Below, piece after piece: positions 14,594-22,647 of a stretch of DNA of 23,047 nucleotides. Both the position numbers and the translations under genes were made by a program. Within the stretch, counting starts at the first letter, position 1; each line of letters starts with the position of its first letter. The notes beneath the pieces were generated by a model. It saw only the letters and a list, made by a program, of their open reading frames with translations. It was not told the DNA's origin and searched no databases. Source of the stretch: Actinomycetota bacterium (GTDB lineage Bacteria > Actinomycetota > Thermoleophilia > Solirubrobacterales > Solirubrobacteraceae); assembly GCA_005883255.1 (NCBI GenBank), contig VAXS01000122.1:1-23047 (forward strand), given 5' to 3'.

Positions 14594-16753
14594 CTACGCC
14601 GCCTTCTCGCTCGCCTCCTCCGGCGGGTCGACCGCCGCCAGCGGCGGCGAGATGTCGCGCTCGATCCCCAGCGCCTCGTAGATCTTCGCCTCGACCTCGC
14701 GGGCGACCTCGGGGTTCTCCTCCAGGTAGGCCTTGGCGTTGTTGCGGCCCTGGCCGATGCGCTCGTCGCCGTAGGAGAAGAACGACCCGGACTTGGAGAG
14801 CACGTCGTGCTCCAGCCCCAGGTCGAGGATGCAGCCGGCGCTGGAGATCCCCCTGCCGAACTCGATGTCGAACTCGGCCACCCGGAACGGCGCGGCGACC
14901 TTGTTCTTGACCACCTTGACCTTCACCCGGTTGCCCACCGCCTCGGTGCCGTCCTTGAGCGTCTCGATGCGGCGGATGTCGAGTCGCTGGGACGCGTAGA
15001 ACTTGAGCGCGCGCCCGCCGGGCTGGGTCTCCGGCGAGTTGTGCACCACAACGTGGTCCACCAGGTAGGTGTGGTTGTCCTCGATTTGGAGGTCGAACCG
15101 GTCCCGCTTTCGGGGAGTGGGCGGCTTGCGGTACTTGCGCAGCACCGTCATCGGCGCCGGACGCAGGGTCGTCCGGGAGGCGAGGCGGGTCCCGTTCAGG
15201 TGCGCGTCGCTCGTGTCCGGGTGCCACTCGAAGCGACCACGGAAGTCGGGGTGCAGCTTGTAATCCAGCGAGGGATGGACGTAGGGAGCGATCCGTTCGT
15301 GCAGCGCTCGCGTGCGCTCACCGCTGAACAGCAGCTCGCGGTCGCGAACGGTCGGTCGCCCGATGCCCAGCTCCTCGAACCGATCGGCCAGCCGCTCCTT
15401 GTCGTCGCGTGACAAGGCCTTGTTGTAGATCACCGCCTTGCCGTGCCCCCAGCGCTCGTAGTGGCCGGAGAAGCTGCCGTCGTCGCAGTACCACGCGGCG
15501 ACCGCGCGCTCGTCGAGCTGGGCGATCAGCTCGTCGCTGACGGTTCGACCTCCGGCGGTCGCGTAGACCGCCTCGTGCAGCCAGGCCAGCTGGTGCATGG
15601 GAATCGTGTCGAAGCCGATCCCGTTGCCGGTGGGAGCCAGCTTGTTCGCGAACGGAGCCAGCATCTCGTGCTTCCAGTCGCAGTACGCGAACTGCTTGAC
15701 GCCGTGACCGACGCGGAAGTGCGGGTTGTGGTCCGACGCGAAGCGCAACGAGCCGTCCCCCAGGAGGCTTCCGAGAATGAGCTTGAGCTGGTCCTCGCGC
15801 AGGTCGTAGTGCTTCACTGCCGCGAGGACCTCGTCGCCCTCGGCGATCTCGTCCGCGGGCTTCTCGCCATCGGGAGTGAAGATCAGGTGGTTGGGGGTGC
15901 AGGCGAACTTCCGCTTGCCCGATCCGCCGCCGGCGGCGACCTCGAACTGCAGCCATTCGTCGGTCTCGCCGTTGTTGTAGTAGTCGACGATCTTCCGCGG
16001 AGCGATCTCGCCGGTCTCGGGATCCATCGACATGACCTCGACCGGCATTCGCTGGTTGACGATCTTGCCGATCTTCTCGGTGCTCCCGTCCGCCAGCACG
16101 ACGCGCGCGTCGTAATGGAAGCAGCCGAACATGACCCCAACCTTCTCGCGGATCTGGTTGGTGAAGACGCAGAGCGTCTGGGTTCGGTTGAGGTTTCCCG
16201 CGAGCTTGCGCATCGCCTGGGACATCATTCGGGCCTGCAGGCCGACCGTCTGGTCGCCCATCTGGCCCTCCAGCTCGACTCGGGGCGTCAGTGCGGCCAC
16301 CGAGTCGAGCGCCACCAGGTCGACCGCGCTGGAGCGGACGAGCATGTCGGCGATCTCCAGCGCCTGCTCGCCGTGGTCGGGCTGGGAGACGAGGAGCTCG
16401 TCGATGTCGACGCCGATCTCCTTGGCGTACTGCGGGTCCATGGCGTGCTCGGCGTCGATGAACGCGCAGACGCCGCCCATCTTCTGGGCTTCGGCGATCA
16501 CGTGGTAGACGAGCGTCGTCTTGCCCGAGGACTCGGGGCCGAAGATCTCGATGATCCTTCCCCGCGGGACGCCGCCGATCCCCAGCGCCAGGTCGAGGGA
16601 CAGGGCACCCGTCGGGATCGCGTCGACCTGGACCTTCGCCCCCTCGTCGCCCATCCGCATGACCGTGCCCTGGCCGAACTGGCGCTCGATCTGCTGCAGG
16701 GCGCCCTGTAGCGCCGCGTCGCGGGCCTGCGTGGTCTTGGTGTTGTCGGACAT
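14594..16753 (-). CDS. recA: Recombinase RecA precursor with intein
   Basis: RecA forms ATP-dependent filaments on single-stranded DNA, drives strand exchange and triggers LexA self-cleavage. The precursor has 719 residues; without the intein it has 357, the normal length. Visible motifs are the Walker [10 protein letters not shown] at 72-80, Walker [13 protein letters not shown] near 144-155, [21 protein letters not shown] in the loop 1 region, [13 protein letters not shown] before the intein, and [16 protein letters not shown] after it. The C terminus is acidic ([11 protein letters not shown]). ATG 16753 follows GAAGAGGAG at good spacing. Two TAGCGT boxes in a 10-bp direct repeat lie upstream. 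No perfect CGAAC-N4-GTTCG SOS box was found. recX follows. Confidence 0.97.
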   Translation of the reverse strand: MSDNTKTTQARDAALQGALQQIERQFGQGTVMRMGDEGAKVQVDAIPTGALSLDLALGIGGVPRGRIIEIFGPESSGKTTLVYHVIAEAQKMGGVCAFIDAEHAMDPQYAKEIGVDIDELLVSQPDHGEQALEIADMLVRSSAVDLVALDSVAALTPRVELEGQMGDQTVGLQARMMSQAMRKLAGNLNRTQTLCVFTNQIREKVGVMFGCFHYDARVVLADGSTEKIGKIVNQRMPVEVMSMDPETGEIAPRKIVDYYNNGETDEWLQFEVAAGGGSGKRKFACTPNHLIFTPDGEKPADEIAEGDEVLAAVKHYDLREDQLKLILGSLLGDGSLRFASDHNPHFRVGHGVKQFAYCDWKHEMLAPFANKLAPTGNGIGFDTIPMHQLAWLHEAVYATAGGRTVSDELIAQLDERAVAAWYCDDGSFSGHYERWGHGKAVIYNKALSRDDKERLADRFEELGIGRPTVRDRELLFSGERTRALHERIAPYVHPSLDYKLHPDFRGRFEWHPDTSDAHLNGTRLASRTTLRPAPMTVLRKYRKPPTPRKRDRFDLQIEDNHTYLVDHVVVHNSPETQPGGRALKFYASQRLDIRRIETLKDGTEAVGNRVKVKVVKNKVAAPFRVAEFDIEFGRGISSAGCILDLGLEHDVLSKSGSFFSYGDERIGQGRNNAKAYLEENPEVAREVEAKIYEALGIERDISPPLAAVDPPEEASEKAA
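15038..16123 (-). mobile_element. RecA intein at the M. leprae-type site, with endonuclease motifs
   Basis: Intein of 362 residues, host residues 211-572, inserted after VGVMFG and before SPETQ. It starts [22 protein letters not shown], very like the intein I recall from Mycobacterium leprae RecA. Block B is CTPNHLIF with the TxxH motif. The two endonuclease motifs are [12 protein letters not shown] and [10 protein letters not shown]. The end is [12 protein letters not shown] with terminal His-Asn, followed by Ser at +1. All splicing residues are present. It differs from the M. tuberculosis RecA intein, which sits further downstream in RecA. Confidence 0.94.
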
Positions 16754-16786
16754 GCTGGCTCCTCTTCGCGTCAAGTCTCGAACCCA

Positions 16787-16827
16787 GCACGCTAGGCGGC
16801 GGGCCGGACGGCAAACGGCACGCTAGG
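16787..16827 (-). promoter_or_regulatory. Tandem -10-like direct repeat upstream of recA
   Basis: The 10-mer GCACGCTAGG occurs at 16787-16796 and again at 16818-16827, 31 bp apart, which is close to three helical turns. Read on the minus strand each copy gives CCTAGCGTGC with a TAGCGT (TANNNT) box. The nearer one would give recA a leader of about 29 nt. They could be two -10 elements or two binding sites for one regulator. Confidence 0.4.
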
Positions 16828-16874
16828 AACGAGGGTGTGGAGCGGGTGCGGAGCGGTGTGAAATGGCTGCGTAG

Positions 16875-16919
16875 CGGGTGAGTCGAACATCACCCGGTTC
16901 CGTCCCCCGCGGGTGATGT
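16875..16919. promoter_or_regulatory. Operator-like inverted repeat between recA and the sigma factor gene
   Basis: ACATCACCCG (16887-16896) and CGGGTGATGT (16910-16919) form a perfect 10-bp inverted repeat with a 13-nt spacer. A third CGGGTGA copy lies at 16875-16881. The half-sites are 23 bp apart, about two helical turns, as for a dimeric regulator. The repeat is midway between the divergent recA and sigma genes and matches no SOS box known to me. Confidence 0.45.
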
Positions 16920-16972
16920 GGGTAGGCGAACCGGCGGCTAAGGTCGCGCGCAGCGTTCTGGGGGAGGTGCGC

Positions 16973-17011
16973 ATGGAAGCGTTCGACGTCACTCCGAGGC
17001 AGGCGGCTTGA
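16973..17011 (+). CDS. 12-codon leader ORF overlapping the sigma factor start
   Basis: ATG 16973 follows a strong GGGGGAGG ribosome-binding site at about 5 nt and encodes [12 protein letters not shown], then TGA at 17009-17011. That stop overlaps the TTG start of the sigma factor gene as TTGA. It may be a leader peptide that delivers ribosomes to the weak TTG start. Alternatively it is the true N terminus of the sigma factor cut off by a small indel. It shows no regulatory codon run. Confidence 0.4.
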   Translation: MEAFDVTPRQAA

Positions 17012-17598
17012 CGCCGCGGCTGCTGATCGAGCCGGCCCGGCTGGCCGGGCGGTCGCTGCTGCGCATGCAGTCCGACGAGCGGCTGGTCGACCTCACCCGC
17101 GCCGGGAACGACCGCGCGTTCGAGGCGATCGTCGACTGCTACCACCGCCCGCTCCTGCGCTACTGCTCGCGGCTGTTGCCGCCGGCGCGGGCCGAGGACG
17201 TCCTCCAGCAGTCCTTCTTCAACGCCTTCGCCGCGCTGCGCCGCGACGACGCCCGCATCGACCTGCGGCCGTGGCTGTACCGGATCGTCCACAACGCGGC
17301 GCTGAACGCGCTGCGGGAGAACGGGTGGTCACACGAGGACGTCGAGGCGCTGGCGGCCGCCCCGGACGGCCCGCACGAGGTGGCCGAGCGCCGAGACAGC
17401 CTCCGGGCGGTGCTCGAGGCCGTCCAGACGCTGCCCGAGCGCCAGCGCGACGCGATGATCCTCCGCGAGCTCGAGGGCCGCAGCTACGCGCAGATCGCCG
17501 CCGAGCTGCGGGTGACGGGAGGCGCGGTCCGCCAACTGCTCAACCGGGCCCGCAACACGCTGCGGGCGGGCATCGCCGGGCTCCCGACCGGGCCCTAG
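17008..17598 (+). CDS. ECF-like RNA polymerase sigma factor
   Basis: A 196-residue sigma-70 family protein of the two-domain type. Region 2 spans about 25-95 ([58 protein letters not shown]). Region 4 spans about 130-190 ([47 protein letters not shown]) with its helix-turn-helix. Similar proteins beginning with LAGRSLLR and QSDERLVDL are familiar to me from Solirubrobacterales. TTG 17008 is the only usual start before ATG 17065 that keeps the LAGRSLLR segment, and it overlaps the stop of a 12-codon leader ORF. No anti-sigma gene is adjacent. It ends convergently with thpR on a shared CTAG. Confidence 0.88.
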   Translation: MTPRLLIEPARLAGRSLLRMQSDERLVDLTRAGNDRAFEAIVDCYHRPLLRYCSRLLPPARAEDVLQQSFFNAFAALRRDDARIDLRPWLYRIVHNAALNALRENGWSHEDVEALAAAPDGPHEVAERRDSLRAVLEAVQTLPERQRDAMILRELEGRSYAQIAAELRVTGGAVRQLLNRARNTLRAGIAGLPTGP

Positions 17599-18218
17599 GA
17601 CAGCTCCGCGCGCGCCAGCGCCTCGTACTCGGCGCCCGCGCGCGAGAGCCGCGAGCGGTACAGCGTCAGCGCTGGGGGTGCGAACCGGGCGGCCGGCGGG
17701 TCCGGCAGCGGGCGCGGGCGCATTCGCTCTCCCCGCCGCACCCGCGCCACCGTCACGTGCGGGCGGAAGGGTCGCGACTCGGGCCGGTAGCCCACCTCGG
17801 CCGCCAGCGCGTCGCTCACCCGGCCCTGCAGCTGGCCCAGCCGCCCCTCCGGGTCGTCGAGGTCGACGGCGAGCACCCGGGGACGGCGGTCCGGCAGCCA
17901 GGTCGCCTCCCCCACCGCCACCTCGCCGATCGGCATCGCGCCCGCCAGGGCGATCCGGCCGATGTGGCCGGCGTCGACGCCCGGCCTCCAGCCCAGGAAG
18001 CACAGCGTGAGATGTAGGGAGCGCGCGGGCAGGATCCGCAGCGCGGGCAGGTCCCCGCCCCGGTCGGCGGCCCAGCCGGCCAGCGCCTCGCGCACGTCGT
18101 CGGGCAGGTCCACCGCCACGAACAGGCGGACCTGCTCGCCGCCCGTCCGCTCGCCGCCGGCGCGCTCGCCCCGGCCGCCCCCCGCCCCCGCCGAGCGCCG
18201 CCGCCGCGCCGGGGTCAC
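17595..18218 (-). CDS. thpR: RNA 2',3'-cyclic phosphodiesterase ThpR (2'-5' RNA ligase family)
   Basis: Member of the 2H phosphoesterase superfamily, which opens 2',3'-cyclic phosphates and can ligate tRNA halves in vitro. It begins [16 protein letters not shown] and carries the two HxTx motifs HLTLCFLG and HVTVARVR that form the active site. The tail [19 protein letters not shown] is typical. The GTG at 18218 overlaps the cinA stop as GTGA and gives 207 residues, including about 30 low-complexity Arg/Gly residues before the domain. No better start was found, so the exact N terminus is uncertain. The cinA-thpR pairing is common in actinobacteria, and thpR is probably translated from the rodZ-cinA-thpR message. 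Confidence 0.92.
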   Translation of the reverse strand: MTPARRRRSAGAGGGRGERAGGERTGGEQVRLFVAVDLPDDVREALAGWAADRGGDLPALRILPARSLHLTLCFLGWRPGVDAGHIGRIALAGAMPIGEVAVGEATWLPDRRPRVLAVDLDDPEGRLGQLQGRVSDALAAEVGYRPESRPFRPHVTVARVRRGERMRPRPLPDPPAARFAPPALTLYRSRLSRAGAEYEALARAELS

Positions 18219-19424
18219 GCCCGCGCGCGCTCCGCCGCCGCGTCCGGGCCGGGGACCTCGTCGTCGCGCTCGCCTCGCAGCAGCCGGCGCAGGAGGTGCA
18301 TGGCCACGGTCGTCGAGCGGTCGCGCACGTCCACCCGCCCTCCGGGGAGCTGCGTCGCCCGCTCGATCCGGCCGCTGTCGCGCTCGGCCACGCAGAAGCA
18401 GACCAGCCCCACCGGCTTCTCCTTCGTGCCGCCTCCCGGCCCCGCGATGCCGGTGATCCCCACGCCGACGTCCGCGCCGAAGCGCCCGATCGCGCCCTCC
18501 GCCAGCGCCCGCGCCACCTCGGCCGACACCGCCCCGTGGCGCGCGATCAGCTCCGCCGGCACGCCCGCCAGCTCCCGCTTGGCCGCGTCGGAGTAGGGGA
18601 CCACCCCGCCCGCGAAGTACTCGGACGACCCGGCGCGCTCGGTGATCCGGGCCGCCAGCAGTCCTCCCGTGCACGACTCGGCGATCGCCAGCCAACGTAC
18701 CGGCGGCCCCCGCAGCAGCGCCGCCACCTGCTCGCAGGCACGTGGTCACCTCGAGCCGCTCGACCGGGACCCCGGCCTCCTCCACCGCCCGCAGCGACGC
18801 CGCGATCTCCGACTCGGGGATGCCGAAGAAGCGCAGGATCGACTGGCGATACTCGGTCGCGCCCGCCACCGCGTCCCGGAACGCGTCGGTGCGCACCGCG
18901 CCCTTCCACATGGGCTGCAGCTCCCGCGGCGGGCCCGGCAGCACCACCACCGTCGGGCCGTCCCCGTCGGCGGGCGGGACCACCAGCCCGGGAGCCGTCC
19001 CCACCGGCTCGAGGATCGTGGCGCCCCGGGGCACCACGGCCTGCTTGCGGTTGGACTGCCGCACGGCCTCCTCGTCCAGTTGCGGCCAGCGGGCCAGCAG
19101 CGGACGGAGGATCTCGCGGATGCGGTCCTCCAGCGCCTCGTCCAGCACCATCTCCCGGCCCTGGAACTCGCCCGCCACCTGGGCGGTGAGGTCGTCGGCC
19201 GTCGGTCCCAGCCCGCCGCTGGTGACGATCAGGTCCACCCCCTCCTGGGCCAGGAAGGCCAGCGCCGCCCGCATGTCCCGCGGGCGGTCGCCCACCACCG
19301 AGATGTGGGCCAGCTCGACCCCCAGCTCGCGCAGGCGCTCGGACAGCCACGGGCCGTTGCGGTCGGTCACCCGGCCGCTGAGGACCTCGGTGCCCGTGAC
19401 CACGATCCCGGCGCGGGCGGCCAT
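18215..19424 (-). pseudogene. cinA: CinA family protein, interrupted by a deletion and frame change
   Basis: CinA couples an N-terminal MoCF/COG1058 pyrophosphatase domain to a C-terminal NMN deamidase (PncC) domain. The N-terminal part is clear from ATG 19424 ([57 protein letters not shown]). The C-terminal part is clear in another frame down to TGA 18215 ([56 protein letters not shown]). They join near 18731-18740 without the roughly 45 residues that normally separate TTCLR from the EQVA helix, and the frame changes there. Unless the assembly is wrong, no full-length CinA is made. The start overlaps the rodZ stop as TGATG. Confidence 0.82.
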
Positions 19425-20164
19425 CAGCAGGCGTTGTCGTTGGTCAGGAGGCGCCGGCCGCCCGGGGTGATGGCGAAGGTGGTGGCGGTGGGGCTGGGCT
19501 GCACGGAGAAGCGCTTGCCGTTCAGCGTCATGGTGAGCGAGGAGTTACCCACCGTGAGCTTGAAGCGCCTGGACTTGAAGGTCCGAGTGCCGTTGCCGGG
19601 AGTGAGCGTCTCGTTGACGATGAGCTGGTCGGAGGCGTTGCGGAGGCACACGTACACGTCGGAGGTGGGTGTGAGCCCCAGCACCGCGCTGGTGGGGACC
19701 ACGGGAGCGGGCTTGGGCTGCGGGCGCGGGCGCGCCTTGTGCCGGGGCTGCGTCGCCACCGGGGTGCTTCCGTTGTCGTTGCCGATCGACCCGAGGACGA
19801 TCAGCACGATCAGCAGCCCCACCACCGACGCCCCGATCAGCCACCCCCGCGGCACGCGGGGCGGGCGGGGCGGGCGCAGGCGGTGCTCCCGGGGCGGCCC
19901 GATCGCCTGCAGCTCGGCCTGGTCGGGCAGCGGCTCGTGGCGCTGCTTGTACTCCTCGACCAGCAGCCTCCCGTCGATGCCCAGGTAGTCCGCGTACGTG
20001 CGCAGGAAGCTCTTTACGAAAGTGGGCCCGGGCAGCATGTCCCACTCCTCGTTTTCGATCGCACGCAGGTACTTCGCCCGGATCTTCGTGGTCGCCTCGA
20101 CCTCCGAGATGTCGATCCGGGCCCGCATCCGGGCCTCCTGCAATGTCGAGCCGATCTCGGGCAT
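19424..20164 (-). CDS. RodZ-like HTH membrane protein
   Basis: A 246-residue bitopic protein. It has a cytoplasmic HTH_25 domain at 1-75 ([57 protein letters not shown]), then a Pro/Arg linker. One membrane helix follows at about 107-127 ([21 protein letters not shown]). A Pro- and Lys-rich stalk and an extracytoplasmic DUF4115-like beta domain complete it. This is the architecture of RodZ, which links MreB to the elongasome. No mreB is nearby, so a role in cell shape is inferred. ATG 20164 is preferred because family members begin MPEIG; a TTG at 20179 would add five residues. A TAGCCT box is at 20179-20184. It is divergent from murJ and heads the cinA-thpR operon. Confidence 0.85.
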   Translation of the reverse strand: MPEIGSTLQEARMRARIDISEVEATTKIRAKYLRAIENEEWDMLPGPTFVKSFLRTYADYLGIDGRLLVEEYKQRHEPLPDQAELQAIGPPREHRLRPPRPPRVPRGWLIGASVVGLLIVLIVLGSIGNDNGSTPVATQPRHKARPRPQPKPAPVVPTSAVLGLTPTSDVYVCLRNASDQLIVNETLTPGNGTRTFKSRRFKLTVGNSSLTMTLNGKRFSVQPSPTATTFAITPGGRRLLTNDNAC

Positions 20165-20198
20165 CTTCCAGGCGAACAAGGCTATCTCGGCGCTGCTC

Positions 20199-20204
20199 TA
20201 GGCT
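20199..20204 (+). promoter_or_regulatory. Candidate -10 box of murJ
   Basis: TAGGCT lies 10 nt before ATG 20215, giving a leader of only a few nucleotides. No ribosome-binding site is visible before murJ. It is the plus-strand partner of the TAGCCT box at 20179-20184, so the rodZ-like/murJ gap repeats the compact divergent start region seen elsewhere in the window. Confidence 0.35.
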
Positions 20205-20214
20205 CTGGCGCCCG

Positions 20215-21681
20215 ATGAGCACAGAGGCCCGCCCAGCGCCCGGCTCCGTCGACATCGCCACGCAGAGCCTGGCCCGGCCGGCCGCGGTGATGGCCGTCGG
20301 CACCGTCCTGTCCCGGCTCACGGGGCTGGGGCGGATCGCGGCGATGGCGTTCGCGCTGGGCGTGGCGGAGTCGCGACTGGCCGACTCCTACAACGTCGCC
20401 AACACGCTGCCCAACGTCCTCTACGAGCTGGTCCTGGGCGGCGTGCTCACGTCGGTGTTCATCCCGGTGGTGGTGAGCGAGCTGCGCACCAAGCCGCACG
20501 ACGAGGCCTGGCGCTCGGCGTCGGCGATGGTGACGGCCTCCATCGCGGTGCTGGCCGGGTTGACCGTCCTCACCGTGCTGGTGGCGCCGTGGGTGATCGA
20601 CCTGTTCACCCAAAGGGTCTCGGGGCGCCAGGCCGCCGAGCAGCGTGACCTGGCCACGTTCTTCCTGCGCGTGTTCGCCCCCCAGGTGGCGCTTTACGTC
20701 CTGTTGGGGGTGGGCACCACGGGCGGGGTGGCGCTGATGGCGCTGGCCTACTGGCCGTTCCTGCGCGCGCTCCCCGGGCGCCTGCGGGTGCGGCTGGACT
20801 TCCGCCACCCGGCGGTGCGGCGGCTGGCCCGGCTCTCCGCCTGGACGGTGGGCTACGTCATCACCAACACGCTGGGCTTCGGCGTCTCGTTCGCCCTGGC
20901 CAACGGCGTGCAGGGCGGCGTGACGGCCTACGTGACCGCCTTCGCCTTCTTCCAGCTGCCGATCGGGGTGGCGGCGGTCTCGATCGTCACCGCGCTGGTG
21001 CCGCGCATGTCCGCCCACTACGTGGACGGGGACGTCCGCGGGTTCGCCGAGGACGTGGGCCGGGGCCTGCGCTCGATCGCCCTGCTCCTGCTGCCCGCCA
21101 CCGCCGCGCTGATCGTGCTTGCCCATCCGGCGATCACCACGCTGCTCGAGCACGGCGTGGTGCACTCGCACAGCGCCAACCTCGTGGCCTCGGTCCTGCA
21201 GATGTTCGCGATCGGCCTGCTGCCCTTCTCGCTGTACCAGCTGCTGATGCGCGCGTTCTACACGCGGCAGGACGCCCGCACCCCGGCGCTGATCAACGTG
21301 GTGGGGAACGGGGTGACGATCGCGCTGGACTTCGCCCTGTTCCCGCTGCTGGACGTGCGGGGCCTGGCCCTCGCGCACACGCTGGGCTACGTGGTGGGCT
21401 GCGTGGTGGCGGGACGGATCCTGCTGCGCCGCGTCGGCGGGCTGGACCGGCGGCGGACGCTCATGCAGGTGGCCCGGGTGGGCGCCGCTTCGCTGGCGTG
21501 CGCCGGGGCGATGGTCGCGGTGGTGGCGGTGCTGTCGACGGCGCTCGCGGCCGGGCAGGGGCGGGCGCTGGCCGAGCTGGTGCTGGGCGGCGGGATCGGG
21601 CTGGCCGTGTTCCTGGCGCTGGCGCGGGCCATGCACGTCGAGGACCTGGCGCTGTTCCGTCGCTTCCTGCCCGCTCGGTGA
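20215..21681 (+). CDS. murJ: MurJ/MviN-family lipid II flippase with apparent internal deletion
   Basis: Polytopic MOP-superfamily protein that flips lipid-linked peptidoglycan precursors. Hallmarks include TVLSRLTGLGRIAAMAFALG near 30-50, ADSYNVANTLPNVLYELVLGGVLTSVFIPV, FFLRVFAPQVALY, QLPIGVAAVSIVTALVPRMSAHY and YQLLMRAFYTRQDARTPALINV. The product is 488 residues. After ALY (about residue 161) it passes straight to LLGVGTTGGVALMALAYWP. Relatives have about 60 more residues there, including the NARRRFAAPMFAPILNN region and nearby membrane helices. The join near 20697-20706 is in frame. Loss of a helix pair would disturb the fold, so decay or misassembly is suspected. Its stop overlaps the next start as GTGA. 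Confidence 0.85.
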   Translation: MSTEARPAPGSVDIATQSLARPAAVMAVGTVLSRLTGLGRIAAMAFALGVAESRLADSYNVANTLPNVLYELVLGGVLTSVFIPVVVSELRTKPHDEAWRSASAMVTASIAVLAGLTVLTVLVAPWVIDLFTQRVSGRQAAEQRDLATFFLRVFAPQVALYVLLGVGTTGGVALMALAYWPFLRALPGRLRVRLDFRHPAVRRLARLSAWTVGYVITNTLGFGVSFALANGVQGGVTAYVTAFAFFQLPIGVAAVSIVTALVPRMSAHYVDGDVRGFAEDVGRGLRSIALLLLPATAALIVLAHPAITTLLEHGVVHSHSANLVASVLQMFAIGLLPFSLYQLLMRAFYTRQDARTPALINVVGNGVTIALDFALFPLLDVRGLALAHTLGYVVGCVVAGRILLRRVGGLDRRRTLMQVARVGAASLACAGAMVAVVAVLSTALAAGQGRALAELVLGGGIGLAVFLALARAMHVEDLALFRRFLPAR

Positions 21682-22637
21682 GCGCCGACGGGCACATCGG
21701 GGTGTATCCCCCGCTGGCGCCGGCGTCGCTCTGGCGGCGAGCCCGGCACGACTGGTTTCCACTCGACCGCCCGGGCCTGCGGCTGACCCACCTGGGACGG
21801 GGCGCTGTGTGGCTGGCGCTGGAGGCGCTGGGGCTGGGGCGCGGGAGCCGCCTGGCGATGCCGGCCTACCACTGCGGCTCGGAGGTGGAGGCCGCCCACC
21901 TGGCGGGCGTGGAGATCGACTTCTACCGCGTGGACGGGCAGCTGCGGGTGGACGCCGATGACCTGGCGCGCGCGGCCGCGGGTGCGGACGCCGTGTACCT
22001 GATCTCGCACTTCGGGTTCCCGATGGCCGAGGTCCCGGGGGACGCTCGGCTGGTGATCGAGGACGCGGCCCACGGGCTGTTCAGCGCCGACCCGGCGGGG
22101 CGACCGCTGGGCTCGCGGGGCGACGCGGCCGTGTTCGCCCCGCGCAAGTCGCTGGGCGTCCCGGACGGCGGCGCGGCGCTGGTGGGCCGCTCGCATGCGC
22201 TCCGGGACGTCGACCGCCGTCCGGCGCGCGGCGCGATGCTGCGCTCGGCGGCGTCCCTCACGGCCGGCTGGGCGGCGCTCTCCCGCGTGCCGCAGGTGCG
22301 GCGGGCGGCGGCGGGGCGGCGCCGCCACTACGCCGCCCTGCTCGGCGACCTGGCCGAGCTGGCGCCCGAGCCCTACCGCTCGCTGCCCGACGGCGTCGCG
22401 CCGCTGTACTTCCCGGCGCTGGCCGCCGACCGCGACCGCGCCATCGTCCGGCTACTCGAGCGCGGGGTCCGCGCGCTGGAGATCTGGCCCGTCCCCCACC
22501 CCATCCTCGATCGCCGGCGCCACGCCGAGCTCGAGCCGCTCCGCGCCGGCCTGCTCGCCCTGCCGGTCCACCACTCGCTGGCCGACTGGCATGTGGAGCG
22601 AGTGCGGGAGGCGGCCCGGAAGGTGCTGCTGGGCTAG
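21678..22637 (+). CDS. DegT/DnrJ/EryC1/StrS-like PLP aminotransferase
   Basis: A 319-residue fold-type I PLP enzyme like those that transfer amino groups to nucleotide-linked sugars. LAMPAYHCGSEVEA is the cofactor phosphate-region loop. IEDAAHGLFS carries the cofactor aspartate, and VFAPRKSLGVPDGGAALV carries the likely PLP lysine, resembling the RKTLPVPDGGALV of polysaccharide-cluster members. It is shorter than most of the family (about 370), mainly at the ends. The GTG at 21678 overlaps the murJ stop as GTGA, so it is co-translated with the flippase, suggesting an envelope glycan role. Its product cannot be named from sequence. The TAG stop at 22635 is inside a TAGCGT box. Confidence 0.8.
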   Translation: MSADGHIGVYPPLAPASLWRRARHDWFPLDRPGLRLTHLGRGAVWLALEALGLGRGSRLAMPAYHCGSEVEAAHLAGVEIDFYRVDGQLRVDADDLARAAAGADAVYLISHFGFPMAEVPGDARLVIEDAAHGLFSADPAGRPLGSRGDAAVFAPRKSLGVPDGGAALVGRSHALRDVDRRPARGAMLRSAASLTAGWAALSRVPQVRRAAAGRRRHYAALLGDLAELAPEPYRSLPDGVAPLYFPALAADRDRAIVRLLERGVRALEIWPVPHPILDRRRHAELEPLRAGLLALPVHHSLADWHVERVREAARKVLLG

Positions 22638-22640
22638 CGT
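22635..22640 (+). promoter_or_regulatory. Candidate -10 box of the GNAT gene, overlapping the aminotransferase stop
   Basis: TAGCGT begins with the TAG stop of the aminotransferase gene and ends 7 nt before ATG 22648, a leaderless-type spacing. The same hexamer occurs in the direct repeat upstream of recA. No ribosome-binding site is visible in the 10 nt between the two genes. Confidence 0.4.
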
Positions 22641-22647
22641 GGCGCCC

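Noticed and set aside
16885..16900. Possible SOS box upstream of recA, GAAC then GTTC.
   Set aside because: The spacing is 8 nt instead of 4, and the sequence is better explained by the larger CATCACCC/GGGTGATG inverted repeat.
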